The notes under the pieces: generated by a model
The model's database searches: none
Told to the model about the DNA's origin: nothing
What the model saw: only the letters and a program-made list of their open reading frames with translations
NCBI GenBank assembly: GCA_016946835.1
Contig: JACVTC010000261.1
Coordinates: 64,001-76,334 of the forward strand
Length of the DNA: 12,334 nt
DNA from: Neocallimastix lanati (nom. inval.)
Taxonomy: Eukaryota; Neocallimastigomycota; Neocallimastigomycetes; Neocallimastigales; Neocallimastigaceae
Direction of reading: 5' to 3'
Part shown: piece by piece, positions 1 through 9,686 of the stretch
How the letters are laid out: each line of letters opens with the position of its first letter
Numbering within the stretch: position 1 is the stretch's first letter
Translations under genes and position numbers: made by a program

Positions 1-1545
1 ACCTATGCTTTAAATAGATATTATAGTCAGGTATATGGTAAATTGGTAGCAAAATTTCCAGAATATAAAACAAGCCTTGAGCCACCTTTAAATAGAAATA
101 AATGGTCATACGTTCCCGAAGTAAATATTAATTACAATCAAAAGTTAGAATTAGAAAATAATATAAATATGGAATATAGTAATATAAATAATGTATTTAA
201 TGGAGGTAATGGACAGTACTATCACGTAAATTTGCAACATATGATAAATGCATATAAGTCAAAATTAATAAAAGCTATGATAAATAAAGATCAAAACACT
301 AAGAATGCTATTATGAGTAAGTTACATGAATTATCCAAAGTAATAAAGAAATACAGTAATGAATTAGAAAATACATCCAATGGAAATTTAACTAAATTTG
401 AACCAAAATTATTAATGATGGCAGATATGATACATGCGTATAATGAAATACTTTCAGTAGCTTTTATTAACAATGATAATAAAGTAGGAAATGTGACTTT
501 GATGCCGATAGAACCATCAAGTAAAATGATTGCCTGTCTGAACGTTTATAAATATAAGCAAATGATTAAATTCATGAAATATATGAAGCAATTTAATCCG
601 GATATACTACCATATGATGGTAAAAAGGATAAATCACAAGAACCATCCTATTCCAATCTATCAAAAGCTGGTAATAAATTAAGTGCAATTGAAGCATTTA
701 AAAATTTTAATTTCGATGAATATCCCACACCTGTTTCTCAAGTAATATTTTTATTTAAGGCATTTGAAGCAGTAGATGAGGCACTTTATATTGCTGATAT
801 TCGACTAACTAATACTATTAAGAAAGGTTTGATAAAACTGAATAATAGTTTAATTAGAGGTTTACTTGCAGCAAATAAAGTATTATCCCCTATGGACAGA
901 GATCCTGATGATATGTACTCTGCAAAATTTTTATCTTCAATAACAGATAGTTCAGGACAAGGTGATCATTCTATAGCAGATGATACTACTGATGATATTA
1001 TAGAGGATACTTATTCATCAGCTTTATCTGAATTAAAATCATTTACTAACGATAAAAAACTATTACCTTATTCTGAAGTTAAGACTGATGAATCTTCTGG
1101 TGAGATCATTGGTAGTTCATTGGTTGAAGGTGAAACTACTACAGCTGGAGCAATGAATTATGTAAAAAATAAAGTTAAAGAATTAAATGAATCTGGAGAT
1201 CCTGAAAAACAAGAACAAGCTAAAAAAATTAGCGGAAGATTAAAGAAAGGATTTAGAAAATTAAAAAAACAAGTTACTTCATCCATTGGAAGATCCAGTA
1301 AATCAGATATTTCTAAAGTTAATAATAACATGAAAAGTATAGGTAATGTTGTTTCTACAGTGGAATCAAATAGTAATGAATTTTCTTCAAGTACTATGGA
1401 TAAAATGGAGAAAAAAAATCAGTCATCCTCTCCATCAGGTTCAAATAGTAATTCAAATTCGAAAGTAAAAAATAAAATGAACTCAAAAAAATTAAAAAAA
1501 TTACGTAAATCCTTAAAAAAGCTTTTAAAAAAATTAAATCATTGA
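1..1545 (+). CDS. Hypothetical protein, 5'-truncated by window edge, lysine-rich C-terminus
   Basis: The frame is open from base 1 to the TGA at 1543-1545 (514 codons), so the true start lies outside the window. The TTG near base 43 is only an internal Leu codon. I do not recognise the family. Numbering from base 1, the protein is mostly soluble and helix-prone. It has a hydrophobic-amphipathic stretch around residues 240-290, an acidic patch around 322-336 (D/E/T-rich), and a basic cluster at 408-424 (KK-x-SGRLKKGFRKLKK). A Ser/Asn low-complexity stretch at about 460-487 leads into an amphipathic Lys/Leu tail at 496-512 that ends in NH. No cysteine-rich module, Thr linker or catalytic motif is visible, so it differs from the two secreted proteins downstream. 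The basic ends could bind membrane or nucleic acid (inference). Coding potential is supported by the long open frame and by richer base and codon composition than the adjacent AT-only spacer. Confidence 0.85.
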   Translation, partial: TYALNRYYSQVYGKLVAKFPEYKTSLEPPLNRNKWSYVPEVNINYNQKLELENNINMEYSNINNVFNGGNGQYYHVNLQHMINAYKSKLIKAMINKDQNTKNAIMSKLHELSKVIKKYSNELENTSNGNLTKFEPKLLMMADMIHAYNEILSVAFINNDNKVGNVTLMPIEPSSKMIACLNVYKYKQMIKFMKYMKQFNPDILPYDGKKDKSQEPSYSNLSKAGNKLSAIEAFKNFNFDEYPTPVSQVIFLFKAFEAVDEALYIADIRLTNTIKKGLIKLNNSLIRGLLAANKVLSPMDRDPDDMYSAKFLSSITDSSGQGDHSIADDTTDDIIEDTYSSALSELKSFTNDKKLLPYSEVKTDESSGEIIGSSLVEGETTTAGAMNYVKNKVKELNESGDPEKQEQAKKISGRLKKGFRKLKKQVTSSIGRSSKSDISKVNNNMKSIGNVVSTVESNSNEFSSSTMDKMEKKNQSSSPSGSNSNSNSKVKNKMNSKKLKKLRKSLKKLLKKLNH

Positions 1546-1799
1546 TAAATACTATTATAAATATATATATATATATATAAATTATAAATTATTTTAACAA
1601 TATAAATTAAAATTTTAAAATTTAAACATTTACTTTTAAAATATAATACTATCTTATTTTTTTTTTTTTTTTTTTTTAATTGGTAATTTTTAATTTTTAT
1701 TTATAATTTTATTTTTAATAGAAAAAAAAATGTAAATAATAATTAAAAAAGTGAAATTAAAAAAAAAAAAATTAAAACTTAAAAATAAAAACTTAAAAA

Positions 1800-2035
1800 T
1801 AAAAAATTAAATATTGAAATATATATATATAAAAATAAAAATTAAAATAGAAAGAACAAAAAAAATTAAAAAATTTATATATAAAAATAAAAATTAATAT
1901 AGAAAGAACAAAGGAAATTAAAAATATATATATATATAAATTAAAATAGAAAAAACAAAGAAAATTAAAAAAATATTGAAATATATAAAATAAAAATTAA
2001 AATAAAAACAACAAAGAAAATTAAAAAAAAAAAAT
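1800..2035. repeat. Degenerate ~50-bp tandem repeat, about 4 copies
   Basis: A unit of roughly ATATATAAAAATAAAAATTA followed by AAATAGAAAGAACAAAGAAA recurs. The landmark ATAGAAAGAAC or its variant begins at about 1847, 1899, 1946 and 2002, giving spacings of 52, 47 and 56 bp. Copies differ mainly by AT-run length and A-tract length. It looks like a decaying minisatellite in the 3' flank of the upstream gene. Confidence 0.6.
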
Positions 2036-2465
2036 AAAAATAAAAAATAAATTAAAAAATAATAAATACTATTGATTAAAACAAAATAAAACAGATAATG
2101 GGTTATTTATAAAAAATAAATTTAAATAAATAAAAATCATCTATAATGCTATTTAAATGTTTAATTAAAGAATCATTTTTTAAATAATATTTATTTTTAT
2201 AAAAAGTATTGTAAAAAATAAAATTTAATAATAAAAAATACATATAATAAAAAATATTGATTAAAAAAAATTAGAAAGAAAATTTTAATAGTAAATTCAT
2301 ATTTATCCAAATTTAATAATTGATATATTTAATTATAAATTATATGAAAAATTAATATAAATGAAAACTATAAATTATAAATTATATATAATAAATACTA
2401 TTCAATAAAATGAAAATAGAAATAACAAACAAAAAAGCAAACGAACAAACAAACAAAAAATTTAA

Positions 2466-2503
2466 ATAAAATAAAAAATAAATAAAATAAAATAAAATAA
2501 AAA
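2466..2503. repeat. AAAAT microsatellite
   Basis: Short run of AAAAT/AAAT units directly after an ACAA-rich patch. Simple low-complexity DNA with no coding sense. Confidence 0.6.
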
Positions 2504-2697
2504 TTAATACAAATAAATCGTTATATATCAAATTTAAAATTTACAATATATTATTTATATTAATTTTTCCTTTTTTATCTATAGGGGTTACTTAGTACAA
2601 TGATTGATTAAAAATATTTAAAATAAAAATTAATTAATAATTTTTTTTTTAAAAAAATAATTATTAAAAAATCAATAAATAAAAAATATTTATATCG

Positions 2698-2773
2698 AAA
2701 ATAAAATAAAAATAAAATAAAAATAAAATAAATATAAAATAAAAATAAAATAAAAATAAAATAAAAATAAAAT
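2698..2773. repeat. 11-bp AAAAT-type tandem repeat
   Basis: The unit AAAATAAAAAT is repeated about seven times with one AATAT interruption near 2731-2735. It lies about 200 bp upstream of the protease start codon, so it falls in or near that promoter. No function can be read from it. Confidence 0.65.
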
Positions 2774-2970
2774 TTATTAAATAACTATAATAAAAATTAA
2801 ATAAAATAAAATATAATAATTAGTATACAAATCAATTAAAAGAAAAAAAAATAGTAAAATTCATTTAAATAAACGTTAATCATATAAAATAATTTTGTTT
2901 TTACATTATTTAATCGTTACTATCGCTGAGATATATCTTAATAACCTTAAAAATAAATAAAAATTATAAA

Positions 2971-4878
2971 ATGACAAAATACTTTTTTTTCTATTTTATT
3001 TTATATTTTTTAATAGAATACAATAAAGTGGTATATGGTAAAGACGGATATTATTTAATTAGAATAAAATATAATCCTAAAAAAGAACAATTAGAAAGTG
3101 AAGATTTCATTAATAACAAAATTGAATCTATATTTAATGTGATTAAAAACAATGTGGAAACATATAATGAGGTTGAATATGTTAAAAAAGAAATTGATAA
3201 ATATGAAAACTTTGAAAATTTGAAAAGGAAAAGACATATTATAAATGATGATAATAATGTCATTGGTGGAGATGATAAACTTAGGGAAATAACAGATGAC
3301 ACTAATTTAGTGTACAATCTTTCGGAATATAAAGATTCCGTGCTTCTCTATGGTTACTTAAATGAAAATATAACTAAATATATAAAAGAAATAACAAATA
3401 TAGAAAATTGTGTTCCTGATACGGAAATGTTTGATACGCCAATTGAAACATCGGACGACACCTATGAAACCTTAGATTTAAATAAGAGCATATTGGATAA
3501 AGAAGAATCCCAAGACATTATATATTACGATACAGAAGCTATTAAATCTGAAACTAAATGGAAAAAGGTCAATATACAAACTGATTCATATAATCATTTA
3601 TCTTTGGTATCTCAATTCAAATATGATAAAAATATTATCAATTCATATGATAACAATTACTATTTTTCAGAAAAAGCTGGAGAAGGTACAGATATTTTTA
3701 TTATTGATGATGGCATTAATACTATGCATGTAGATTTTCAAAATCAGAAAGGATATCATATAAATAAGCGTACTGTTAAGTGTGATGCCATTATAATTAA
3801 TGCTAAAGTCGAAGAAATTGATGAGAATGATGAAAGGTCGAAATTATGTACTGTTAATCCTAAGGGAGAAATGCCAAAACATGGAACATATGTCGCGTCC
3901 GTAGCTGGTGGATTTTATTTTGGAGTTGCTAAAAAAGCCAATATTCATGTTATTGCTTCGGACATGACCATTGGAAGTGTTATTAAATCTTTAGAATATA
4001 TTAAAAATCTTTCAGAAAGATCAACGAATTACATTAATCCTCATAAAACTATTATTAATATATCTAATGGAACTTACGATATCCATGAATATACAGATTT
4101 AAAAAATTATTTAAATAAAATTATCGATTTAGGATTTATTGTTATTGCTAGTGCAGGTAATAATAATGTTGATGGTTGCACCATTAATCATGACAATATT
4201 TCAAAAATCGGATATCATATACCTTCATCTTATGACAGAGTCATATCTGTCGGTTCCGTTGGTGTACAAAAAGTATATAAAGATAAAGAATTGAAAGGCA
4301 CTACTGAAGAAATTTATTCAATTTCTGACTTCTCCAATTATGGAAATTGTACGGATATTTTTGCTCCAGGATTTGTACACGCTGCTTATTTTTATGAAAA
4401 TAATGTTAAAAATTACGATATAACAGAATATTCCAAAGATTACAAATTTATTCCAGGTACTTCTTATTCCGCACCTATTGTTGCAGGAGTAATTTCTTTA
4501 ATCATATCTGAAAATCCTGAAATAGAATATAATCAAGAAATGATACGTGAAAAATTAATAGAACAATCCCAAAAAAACATTTTAGTTAATAAAAATGAAA
4601 AAAATCTTAAAAAATTATTAAATTCTCCTAATGTATTTATCAATAACGGTAAGAGGATTGTTTATTCTCGTGATAATGTTTATAATAAAAATTATTGCGG
4701 TATTTTTTCTGGAAATCAAAAATGTTCTCCTATAAACTCAACTTCCAAATTGAATTGTTGTTCTGCTGATGGAATTTGTGGTACATCTTCAAAATATTGT
4801 TTAATTTTTAAAGGTTGTCAATCGGAATTTGGCGAATGTGCAAAAACTGGAAAAAGTTCAAATTCAAATGGTAATTAA
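2971..4878 (+). CDS. Secreted subtilisin-like serine protease (S8) with C-terminal CBM18 chitin-binding module
   Basis: Seen: an ATG in an AAA-ATG context; a signal peptide (MTK, then an aromatic/hydrophobic core to residue 15, plausible cleavage after G23); a propeptide-like region starting YYLIRIKY; and a KRKR site at 85-88 suited to kexin-type processing. The S8 core has catalytic Asp246 (IID-D-G), His304 (HGTYVAS), oxyanion Asn397 (SAGN) and Ser498 (GTSYSAP), with the family motif DIFAPG before the Ser. All catalytic positions are intact. A hevein-type CBM18 follows at 576-623 with all eight cysteines (576, 585, 596, 597, 603, 610, 616, 623). From family knowledge it is a secreted proteinase K-like endopeptidase anchored to chitin. 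Oddities: the residue after the catalytic Asp is Asp rather than Ser/Thr, and the stop codon comes just before an (AAT)n tract and a lectin-encoding frame, so this 635-residue end may be only exon 1 or a truncated product. Confidence 0.92.
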   Translation: MTKYFFFYFILYFLIEYNKVVYGKDGYYLIRIKYNPKKEQLESEDFINNKIESIFNVIKNNVETYNEVEYVKKEIDKYENFENLKRKRHIINDDNNVIGGDDKLREITDDTNLVYNLSEYKDSVLLYGYLNENITKYIKEITNIENCVPDTEMFDTPIETSDDTYETLDLNKSILDKEESQDIIYYDTEAIKSETKWKKVNIQTDSYNHLSLVSQFKYDKNIINSYDNNYYFSEKAGEGTDIFIIDDGINTMHVDFQNQKGYHINKRTVKCDAIIINAKVEEIDENDERSKLCTVNPKGEMPKHGTYVASVAGGFYFGVAKKANIHVIASDMTIGSVIKSLEYIKNLSERSTNYINPHKTIINISNGTYDIHEYTDLKNYLNKIIDLGFIVIASAGNNNVDGCTINHDNISKIGYHIPSSYDRVISVGSVGVQKVYKDKELKGTTEEIYSISDFSNYGNCTDIFAPGFVHAAYFYENNVKNYDITEYSKDYKFIPGTSYSAPIVAGVISLIISENPEIEYNQEMIREKLIEQSQKNILVNKNEKNLKKLLNSPNVFINNGKRIVYSRDNVYNKNYCGIFSGNQKCSPINSTSKLNCCSADGICGTSSKYCLIFKGCQSEFGECAKTGKSSNSNGN

Positions 4879-4891
4879 CGTAACAAATAAT

Positions 4892-5094
<203 letters not shown>

Positions 5095-5160
5095 TGTTGA
5101 TGTGATGAGGAGGAGGGAGATGGTGATGATGATAATAAAAAATAATAATAATAATTGCTA

Positions 5161-5450
5161 AAAAATAATAGTTCATAAATACTAACAATAATAATTATTA
5201 ATAATAATTAATTGCTAAAAAATAATATTTAATTAATAAATAATAATATTTAATCACTAAAAAATAATAATTAATAATAATAGTAATTAATAAATAATAA
5301 TAATAATAAATAAATAATAATAACAATTAATAAATAATAATAATAATTAATAAATAATAATAATAATTAATAAATAATAATACTAATATTAATAATTATA
5401 AATTATAAAAATTATAATAACCCTGATGACAATAATATATATGATTGTAA
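5161..5450. repeat. Degenerate AAT/TTAATAAAT repeats with a 20-bp tandem repeat
   Basis: Stops occur in every frame. A 20-bp unit, AATTAATAAATAATAATAAT, begins at 5325, 5345 and 5365, with a related start at 5285. Earlier, AATTGCTAAAAAATAATA-like blocks recur near 5150-5170 and 5208-5228. This DNA separates the protease from the Ser/Thr-rich frame, and it would be the body of the intron if the two are spliced together. Confidence 0.65.
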
Positions 5451-6581
5451 ATTAATAAAATTCAAGATAAACTTACAATTATTTCAAGCACAAAAGATAA
5501 TAAAACTACTAGTACAATAATTACTACATCTAGAACTACTATAAAAACTAAAATTCCTTCATCTTCAATATCCAAATCTACAACTATTTCTACTTTCATT
5601 ACTACATCTATACCAGTCCCAATATCAACATCAGCTGCTACTACAAATACAATAATTTCTATTAATAAGACAGATTCATCCTTGCCTACTACTTTTAAAA
5701 ACCCATTTATTACATCGGATCATAAATTAGGATGGATTTATAATGCAAATATAAAAAATGAAAATAACAATTATTTATGTTTGGGATTAGAAAATAATTA
5801 TTCTTATATTTCTGTAAATAAATGTAATAACGAGGATACTAATAAGTGGTATATTCCATATTCAAATTCCGGATATTTTGTAAACTTTTACAATTCATCA
5901 TTATGTTTAGATGTACAAAATATTAATCAGAGTATTAATATCAATTTATGTTCTAATGTTATTTCTATTGATAATTTTATCAAATCAGGAAAAATAAAAT
6001 ATAATAATTATTGTTTAGATATGGTAAGCTCAAATCGAATAAATTTTGTTACAGGAAATAAATGTAAAAACAATTCTAAAAGTCAAAATTGGAAATTCTC
6101 TACTGAATTTAATAAAATTGGTAATGATGAAAATAATTCCAATATAAAAAATTATGTGTCTTTAGACGCTAAAAAAAGTTGGATTTATAATCCAGAAACT
6201 AAATTATGTCTTTACTGGAATAATTCAAGTTCAATATCCAAACCCTATTTGAAAGAATGTTCAAATTCAAATAATAACTTATGGTATATTTCAAATAATT
6301 TAAGCTATTTTGTTAGTTATAAGGATAGCTCTTTTTGTTTATTTGTTAATACATCAGGTACTGTTACTATTAAAAAGTGTGAATATGGTGCATCTTTATT
6401 AATATATAGTAAAAATAAAATAAAATATTCAGATTTAAATAATATTGACAAATGTTTAGGTATTCAAAATTACAATAATAAAATGAACAAAGAAAATATA
6501 ACTGTAACTATGAATGAATGTAACAATGATAATAAAGATCAAAATTGGATAATATCACCTGAATTTCCTTCAAATCTATAA
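5451..6581 (+). CDS. Ser/Thr-rich linker plus two beta-trefoil (ricin-B/CBM13-like) lectin domains; 3' exon or gene remnant
   Basis: The frame is open from just after a stop at 5448-5450 to the TAA at 6579-6581 (376 codons) with no ATG near its beginning and no signal peptide. The boundary given is therefore the open frame, not a start. Residues ~11-80 are a Thr/Ser/Ile/Lys linker. Residues ~93-218 and ~242-370 form two beta-trefoils. Each shows three sub-repeats with a CL...C disulfide-type pair and aromatic or QxW-like ends: W133 (NKWYIP), W214 (QNWKFS), the LWYIS of the second domain, and W366 (QNWIIS). The halves match each other (GWIYN/SWIYN, KIKY/KIKY), so the domain is internally duplicated. 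The trefoil fold binds sugars; no enzymatic or toxin A-chain part is present. Likely the 3' exon of the upstream protease gene, otherwise the remnant of a separate secreted protein. Confidence 0.72.
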   Translation: MNKIQDKLTIISSTKDNKTTSTIITTSRTTIKTKIPSSSISKSTTISTFITTSIPVPISTSAATTNTIISINKTDSSLPTTFKNPFITSDHKLGWIYNANIKNENNNYLCLGLENNYSYISVNKCNNEDTNKWYIPYSNSGYFVNFYNSSLCLDVQNINQSININLCSNVISIDNFIKSGKIKYNNYCLDMVSSNRINFVTGNKCKNNSKSQNWKFSTEFNKIGNDENNSNIKNYVSLDAKKSWIYNPETKLCLYWNNSSSISKPYLKECSNSNNNLWYISNNLSYFVSYKDSSFCLFVNTSGTVTIKKCEYGASLLIYSKNKIKYSDLNNIDKCLGIQNYNNKMNKENITVTMNECNNDNKDQNWIISPEFPSNL

Positions 6582-6751
6582 TTATTTTAAAAAAAAATAA
6601 ATTTAATTATTATAAAAAATAACCCTAAAACAACAATAAAAATAAAAAATTATAACCAAAACAGAAAAATAGAAATAATATCATAATTATAATCGTAATA
6701 ATCGTTGTAATCACTAATAATAGTTATAATCATAATAATTATAATAAAATT

Positions 6752-6780
6752 AAAAAAGAAAAAGAAAAAGAAAAAGAAAA
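6752..6780. repeat. AAAAAG purine microsatellite
   Basis: About four to five AAAAAG units, a pure-purine run about 170 bp after the lectin stop codon. Simple repeat. Confidence 0.6.
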
Positions 6781-7159
6781 CAAATTATAATAATAAATAG
6801 TAATAATAATAAATACAAGTTTTCTTTTGTAATTTTTAAAGTAATTTAAATATATAAAATATATTTAAATAAATTAACAAATAAATCTTATAAAACTTAT
6901 TATTAGAAAATAATTTATGAAAATGCCTTTCAACTTTACTAATAGTATTTTTTCTTTAAATTAAACAATATAAAATATATATGAAGAGATATATATTTTT
7001 ATAATAAAAACAAAAATAAATATAAATATTTAAAAATAAAAAAACTTGTTTAAAATCAATGCTTATTGATAATTATTTTTTATAATTAATATTTTATATT
7101 TAAATTTTATTATAATTGAAAATTAATAAGGTAATATTGTTTTATGAATTTTGAATAAT

Positions 7160-7195
7160 TTTATTATTATTATTATTACTATTATTATTATTATT
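7160..7195. repeat. (TTA)n microsatellite
   Basis: Eleven to twelve TTA/ATT units with a single C interruption, the complementary orientation of the AAT tract near 4900-5090. It directly precedes the 39-bp minisatellite. Confidence 0.7.
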
Positions 7196-7198
7196 TTT

Positions 7199-7390
7199 AG
7201 TACTAATAAAAAAAAAAATAAATGGACAAATAAATAAAGTACTAAAAAATAAATAAATCAATGGATAAATAAATAAAGTACTAAAAAATAAATATATAAA
7301 TGGATAAATAAATAAAGTACTAATAAATAAATATATAAATGGATAAATAAATAAAATACTAATAAATAAATATAAGTATTAATAAATAAA
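7199..7390. repeat. 39-bp minisatellite, about 4 copies plus partial ends
   Basis: ATGGA(T/C)AAATAAATAAA marks unit starts at 7222, 7261, 7300 and 7339, an exact 39-bp period. Each unit continues with (G/A)TACTAA and then an AAATA-rich part. The left flank (7199-7221) carries the unit's second half, and a degenerate half copy follows 7378. The copies are nearly identical, unlike other repeats in the window, so this is a young array. Confidence 0.85.
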
Positions 7391-7689
7391 TAAAATTAAT
7401 TAAATAAATAATTTCATTAAATGTTATAATTTCAAATGAAATAATATATATACACAAGTATATAATAAATAAAATATATAATTATATGTAATAATATTTT
7501 TGTTATGATTAAAATAAAATTTTTTATTAAAATAAATTATATATTAAAATTGTTAATTAAAAAGTATTTTAAATATTTATTTTAAACATTATTAAAAATA
7601 TAGTTAATGATAAATAAAATTATTATATTACTTTTTATTGAATAAATAATTTTTTTACATAAATAATAAATACTAAATTATAAAATAAA

Positions 7690-8460
7690 ATATAAAAATA
7701 AAAATATTATTACTAATTTTTTATATAAAACTTAATAATATAGTCAAAAAATTATAATTCATACGTTAAAATTTAATTCTAAAATCATAATAAGAAACTT
7801 TTGTGTTACAGTGCAAATATCTATGTTTTATTTTTGTATTTTTGTTTTTATTTTTTCTTTTTTTTTACTTATTATTGTTTTATTTTTTATTTGCATTTTA
7901 TTTGTTTATGGCTTTATTCACTTTTGATTTTATTTTCATATGATTTTATTTTTAATTTTAATATTAGTTTCAAATTTAAAATTACTAAATTAATAATTAT
8001 TATTAAATTACAAATTACATTTTTTTTATTAATTAAATTAATATAAAAAAAATATTTATAATTCTAGACTTTTATTTCCTTTAATAGAACTTTAGATTCC
8101 TATCTTTTTATAATATTTTCTTCTATTATATTAATATTATTAAATTTATAATAAATAAAGTTTAATATTTATTATTTAAAAATTAAGATGTTTAAAATAT
8201 TAAATAGTGTTGTTTACCAACCGTTTCTATGACTAAAATGCTTTAGAAAATTAAAAATTAATTACTACAAAATATTACTATAATAAAAATATTTTAAAAT
8301 ATTAAAAAGTATATTATAATAATTTAAATAATATTTTTAATAATTAATAAAATTTTCAGAAATATTAACTTAAATTAAAATACAAGTACAAAATAATAGC
8401 ATTTCATCCCCGATGGAATCCCTTTTTATAATTATTATTTTTAAGTTATTATTAGTTAAA
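7690..8460. repeat. Diverged direct duplication, copy A
   Basis: Copy A shares ordered blocks with copy B. These are AAAATATTATTACTAATTTT with a TATATAAAA continuation (7703 versus 8801), a T-rich middle, TTTATTTCCTTTAATAGAA (about 8070 versus 9346), TAAATTTATAATAAATAAA (8141 versus 9391), CCAACCGTTTCTATGACTAA (about 8217 versus CAACCATTTCTAAAACTAA at about 9469) and GGAATCCC (8415) versus GCGAATCCC (9653). The offset is about 1,100 bp on the left and 1,250 bp on the right, explained by longer T-rich DNA in copy B. The order and the non-simple blocks argue against chance AT similarity. Confidence 0.6.
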
Positions 8461-8789
8461 CAGAATATTATATCAAAACATAAAAATAAAATTAAGTTTA
8501 TTTAAAAATTAAACCTTTAACAACAAAAATAATAAATTAAAATAAAATAAAAAAAAAAAAGATAAATTAAAATAAACAAACAAATAATAACAATAATAAA
8601 TAAATTAAAATACTCTATAATAAAATATCTTGTTTAAAAATAATATTTATTGTATTTTTATTAAATTAACGTATACAAAAGTTTAATATTCTAATATTCA
8701 ATAATTTGTAATAATAATTTTATTACTGATATTAAATTTTATATTTAAATAAAAATATACTTATTTAATTATTAAAATTATTGTTTCAT

Positions 8790-8924
8790 TTTATTTCGAA
8801 AAAATATTATTACTAATTTTTTTATATAAAATTTAAAAATATATTTAACAATAGTTAATTTTATATTTCAAAAAATATTTAACTATATACCTATATTTTT
8901 TGTAGTAATCAATTACCAATTTTT

Positions 8925-8956
<32 letters not shown>

Positions 8957-9058
8957 TTTTTATTTTTTTTTTTTTTTTAATTTTAATTGTTTATGATTTT
9001 AATTGGTTTTGATTTAATTTATTTTCTATATTAATTGGATTTTTTTTTTTATTTTATT

Positions 9059-9089
<31 letters not shown>

Positions 9090-9686
9090 CATTTTAGTTT
9101 TATTCGATTTTAATTTAATTGCTTTTGATTTTAATTTGTTTTTGATTTTGATTTATTTTTGATTTTAATTTTTTTGATTTTAATTTGTTTTTTATTTATT
9201 TTTTAAACTTTATTTAATTAAACTTTATTTAATAAAAATTTTAAATTTTTAATATTCTATAGATTATTTATTTTTATTAAAATTTATAATAAAATATTCG
9301 TTTTTAACTATATTATTATCAAAATTTTCATAATTAGATATCTCTATTTCCTTTATTGAAATTTAAGATTATCAACTCCTTCAATATTAGTAAATTTATA
9401 ATAAATAAAATTTGAAATTTATTATATAATAATTAAAATATTTTAAATTATTAAATATTAATGATGATCAACCATTTCTAAAACTAAAATGTTTTGGAAA
9501 AAAAATAATCAAAATGAGTCATTTATTTAATTAAAATATTTTAAAAAATAAAAATATATATTAAAGTTTAAATAATATTTTTTATATTTATTAAAATTTA
9601 CAAATTACTATTTTTTTTTTTAAAACAAAAAAATTAAATTAAAAAATCATTAGCGAATCCCTTCTTTTAATTGTTATTACTAATTT

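Larger units (their letters stand above)
1546..2970. other. AT-rich intergenic spacer
   Basis: About 1.4 kb of almost pure A/T with stops in all frames and no credible gene. On the plus strand it is strongly A-rich. It holds an AT dinucleotide run just after the stop codon (1561-1578), a T21 run (1657-1677), a degenerate ~50-bp tandem repeat (1800-2035), an ACAA-rich patch (2425-2460) and AAAAT-type microsatellites. Two slightly more complex islands stand out. One is 2568-2610, containing CTATAGGGGTTACTTAG. The other is 2870-2950, just before the protease start, which is probably its promoter/5'UTR. AATAAA-like strings are so common here that a poly(A) site cannot be chosen. Confidence 0.8.

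Noticed and set aside
43-45. TTG as the start codon of the first gene
   Set aside because: The frame is open to base 1, so this Leu codon is internal and the start lies outside the window.
5682-5684. TTG as the start codon of the lectin frame
   Set aside because: The frame is open from 5451 with a coherent Ser/Thr-rich linker before this point, and nuclear fungal genes rarely start at TTG.
7801-8046. Apparent 81-codon plus-strand frame rich in Phe, Ile, Tyr and Leu
   Set aside because: It begins at TTG and is just the translation of T-rich DNA that belongs to a duplicated non-coding segment; the other copy has no such frame.
8401-8430. tRNA gene or T-arm
   Set aside because: Only a few bases resemble a B-box; no acceptor, D or anticodon stems could be built around either copy.
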